A program made the translations under genes and the position numbers. Positions 20,985-21,190 of a stretch of 21,190 nt of DNA are shown one piece after another. The DNA lies in IMG/VR virus record IMGVR_UViG_3300025592_000085, positions 1 through 21,190 of that record; one strand, given 5' to 3'. The stretch is from a virus. The notes beneath the pieces were generated by a model. It made no database searches, was not told the DNA's origin, and worked only from the letters and a program-made list of their open reading frames with translations. Within the stretch, counting starts at the first letter, position 1. Each line of letters begins with the position of its first letter.

Positions 20985-21190
20985 TGTCAGAGACTAAGAT
21001 ACCAGCTATCCCAGAACCACCACAGGGAGCTTTGTATGGGTTCCTATCAGCCGTAAAGAATGCAGTTGAAGTAAGGCTAGGGTTAAGAGGAGATAAGCTT
21101 GACAGAGCTGTAACGCTTAGAGAGCTGTTTAGTTCTGGGGTTATTACAGGTATTAGTGGTGGTATTAGTGCTCCAGTATCTAGTGGGTCA
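20984..21190 (+). CDS. Tail-region structural protein, N-terminus only (runs off right edge)
   Basis: The ATG at 20984 overlaps the nozzle-like gene stop (TAATG). Sixty-nine codons are visible without a stop. The protein starts MSETKIPAIPEPPQGALYGF, then LSAVKNAVEVRLGLRGDKLD and RAVTLRELFSSGVITG, followed by Gly/Ser-rich sequence. This helical opening (a pattern of the form LKxAVE then RG then LDRAVT) is common in phage virion proteins encoded just after the nozzle, many being fibre or tail-adaptor proteins. The remainder is outside the window, so the function cannot be fixed. Confidence 0.7.
   Translation, partial: MSETKIPAIPEPPQGALYGFLSAVKNAVEVRLGLRGDKLDRAVTLRELFSSGVITGISGGISAPVSSGS

Overview
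The window is part of a double-stranded DNA tailed phage genome. It shows a replication module on the minus strand (positions 1 to about 9,750) and a packaging, head and connector module on the plus strand (10,077 to the right edge), diverging from a regulatory region at 9,753-10,076. The P22-type portal, the N4-gp56-type major capsid protein and a run of connector and nozzle-like genes, with no tape measure or sheath gene before the window ends, suggest a short-tailed (podovirus-like) phage. Shine-Dalgarno and sigma70-like signals point to a bacterial host, probably Gram-negative. A gammaproteobacterial host is a guess based on an IHF-type site and an NrdJb-like gene. No integrase, repressor, lysis gene, tRNA or CRISPR array is visible here.

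Left region, minus strand, in order of transcription. Two small gene cassettes (9740-9300 and 9145-8834) each carry a near-identical 48-bp leader and an identical 57-bp terminator block. Next come three small genes (8393-7101) closed by a strong hairpin terminator, then a roughly 770-nt non-coding region with a candidate promoter, operator-like palindromes and repeated short motifs. After that is a tightly coupled replication operon: primase-helicase, family A DNA polymerase (leucine at the position equivalent to E. coli Phe762), a PD-(D/E)XK nuclease with a probable Fe-S cluster, and a stand-alone homologue of the C-terminal part of class II ribonucleotide reductase (NrdJb/TSCPD type). Two small unknown genes follow, the last running off the left edge.

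Middle region, 9,753-10,076. This holds a near-consensus rightward promoter, six 21-bp A/T-tract units in exact helical phase with an IHF-consensus match, and an extended -10 placed so that the small terminase mRNA could begin at its start codon. Its position beside terS makes it a good candidate for the packaging recognition site.

Right region, plus strand: terS, terL (with an N-terminal zinc-ribbon-like segment), an unknown proline-rich protein, portal, scaffold, a promoter with an embedded inverted repeat, major capsid protein, a putative decoration protein, a terminator, then a small head protein, two connector proteins, a large nozzle-like tail protein and the start of another tail gene. 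These last genes are packed with TAATG overlaps.

The features most worth following are the paired promoter-gene-terminator cassettes with their shared leader element, the phased-repeat region beside terS, and the PolA-Leu762 plus NrdJb combination.
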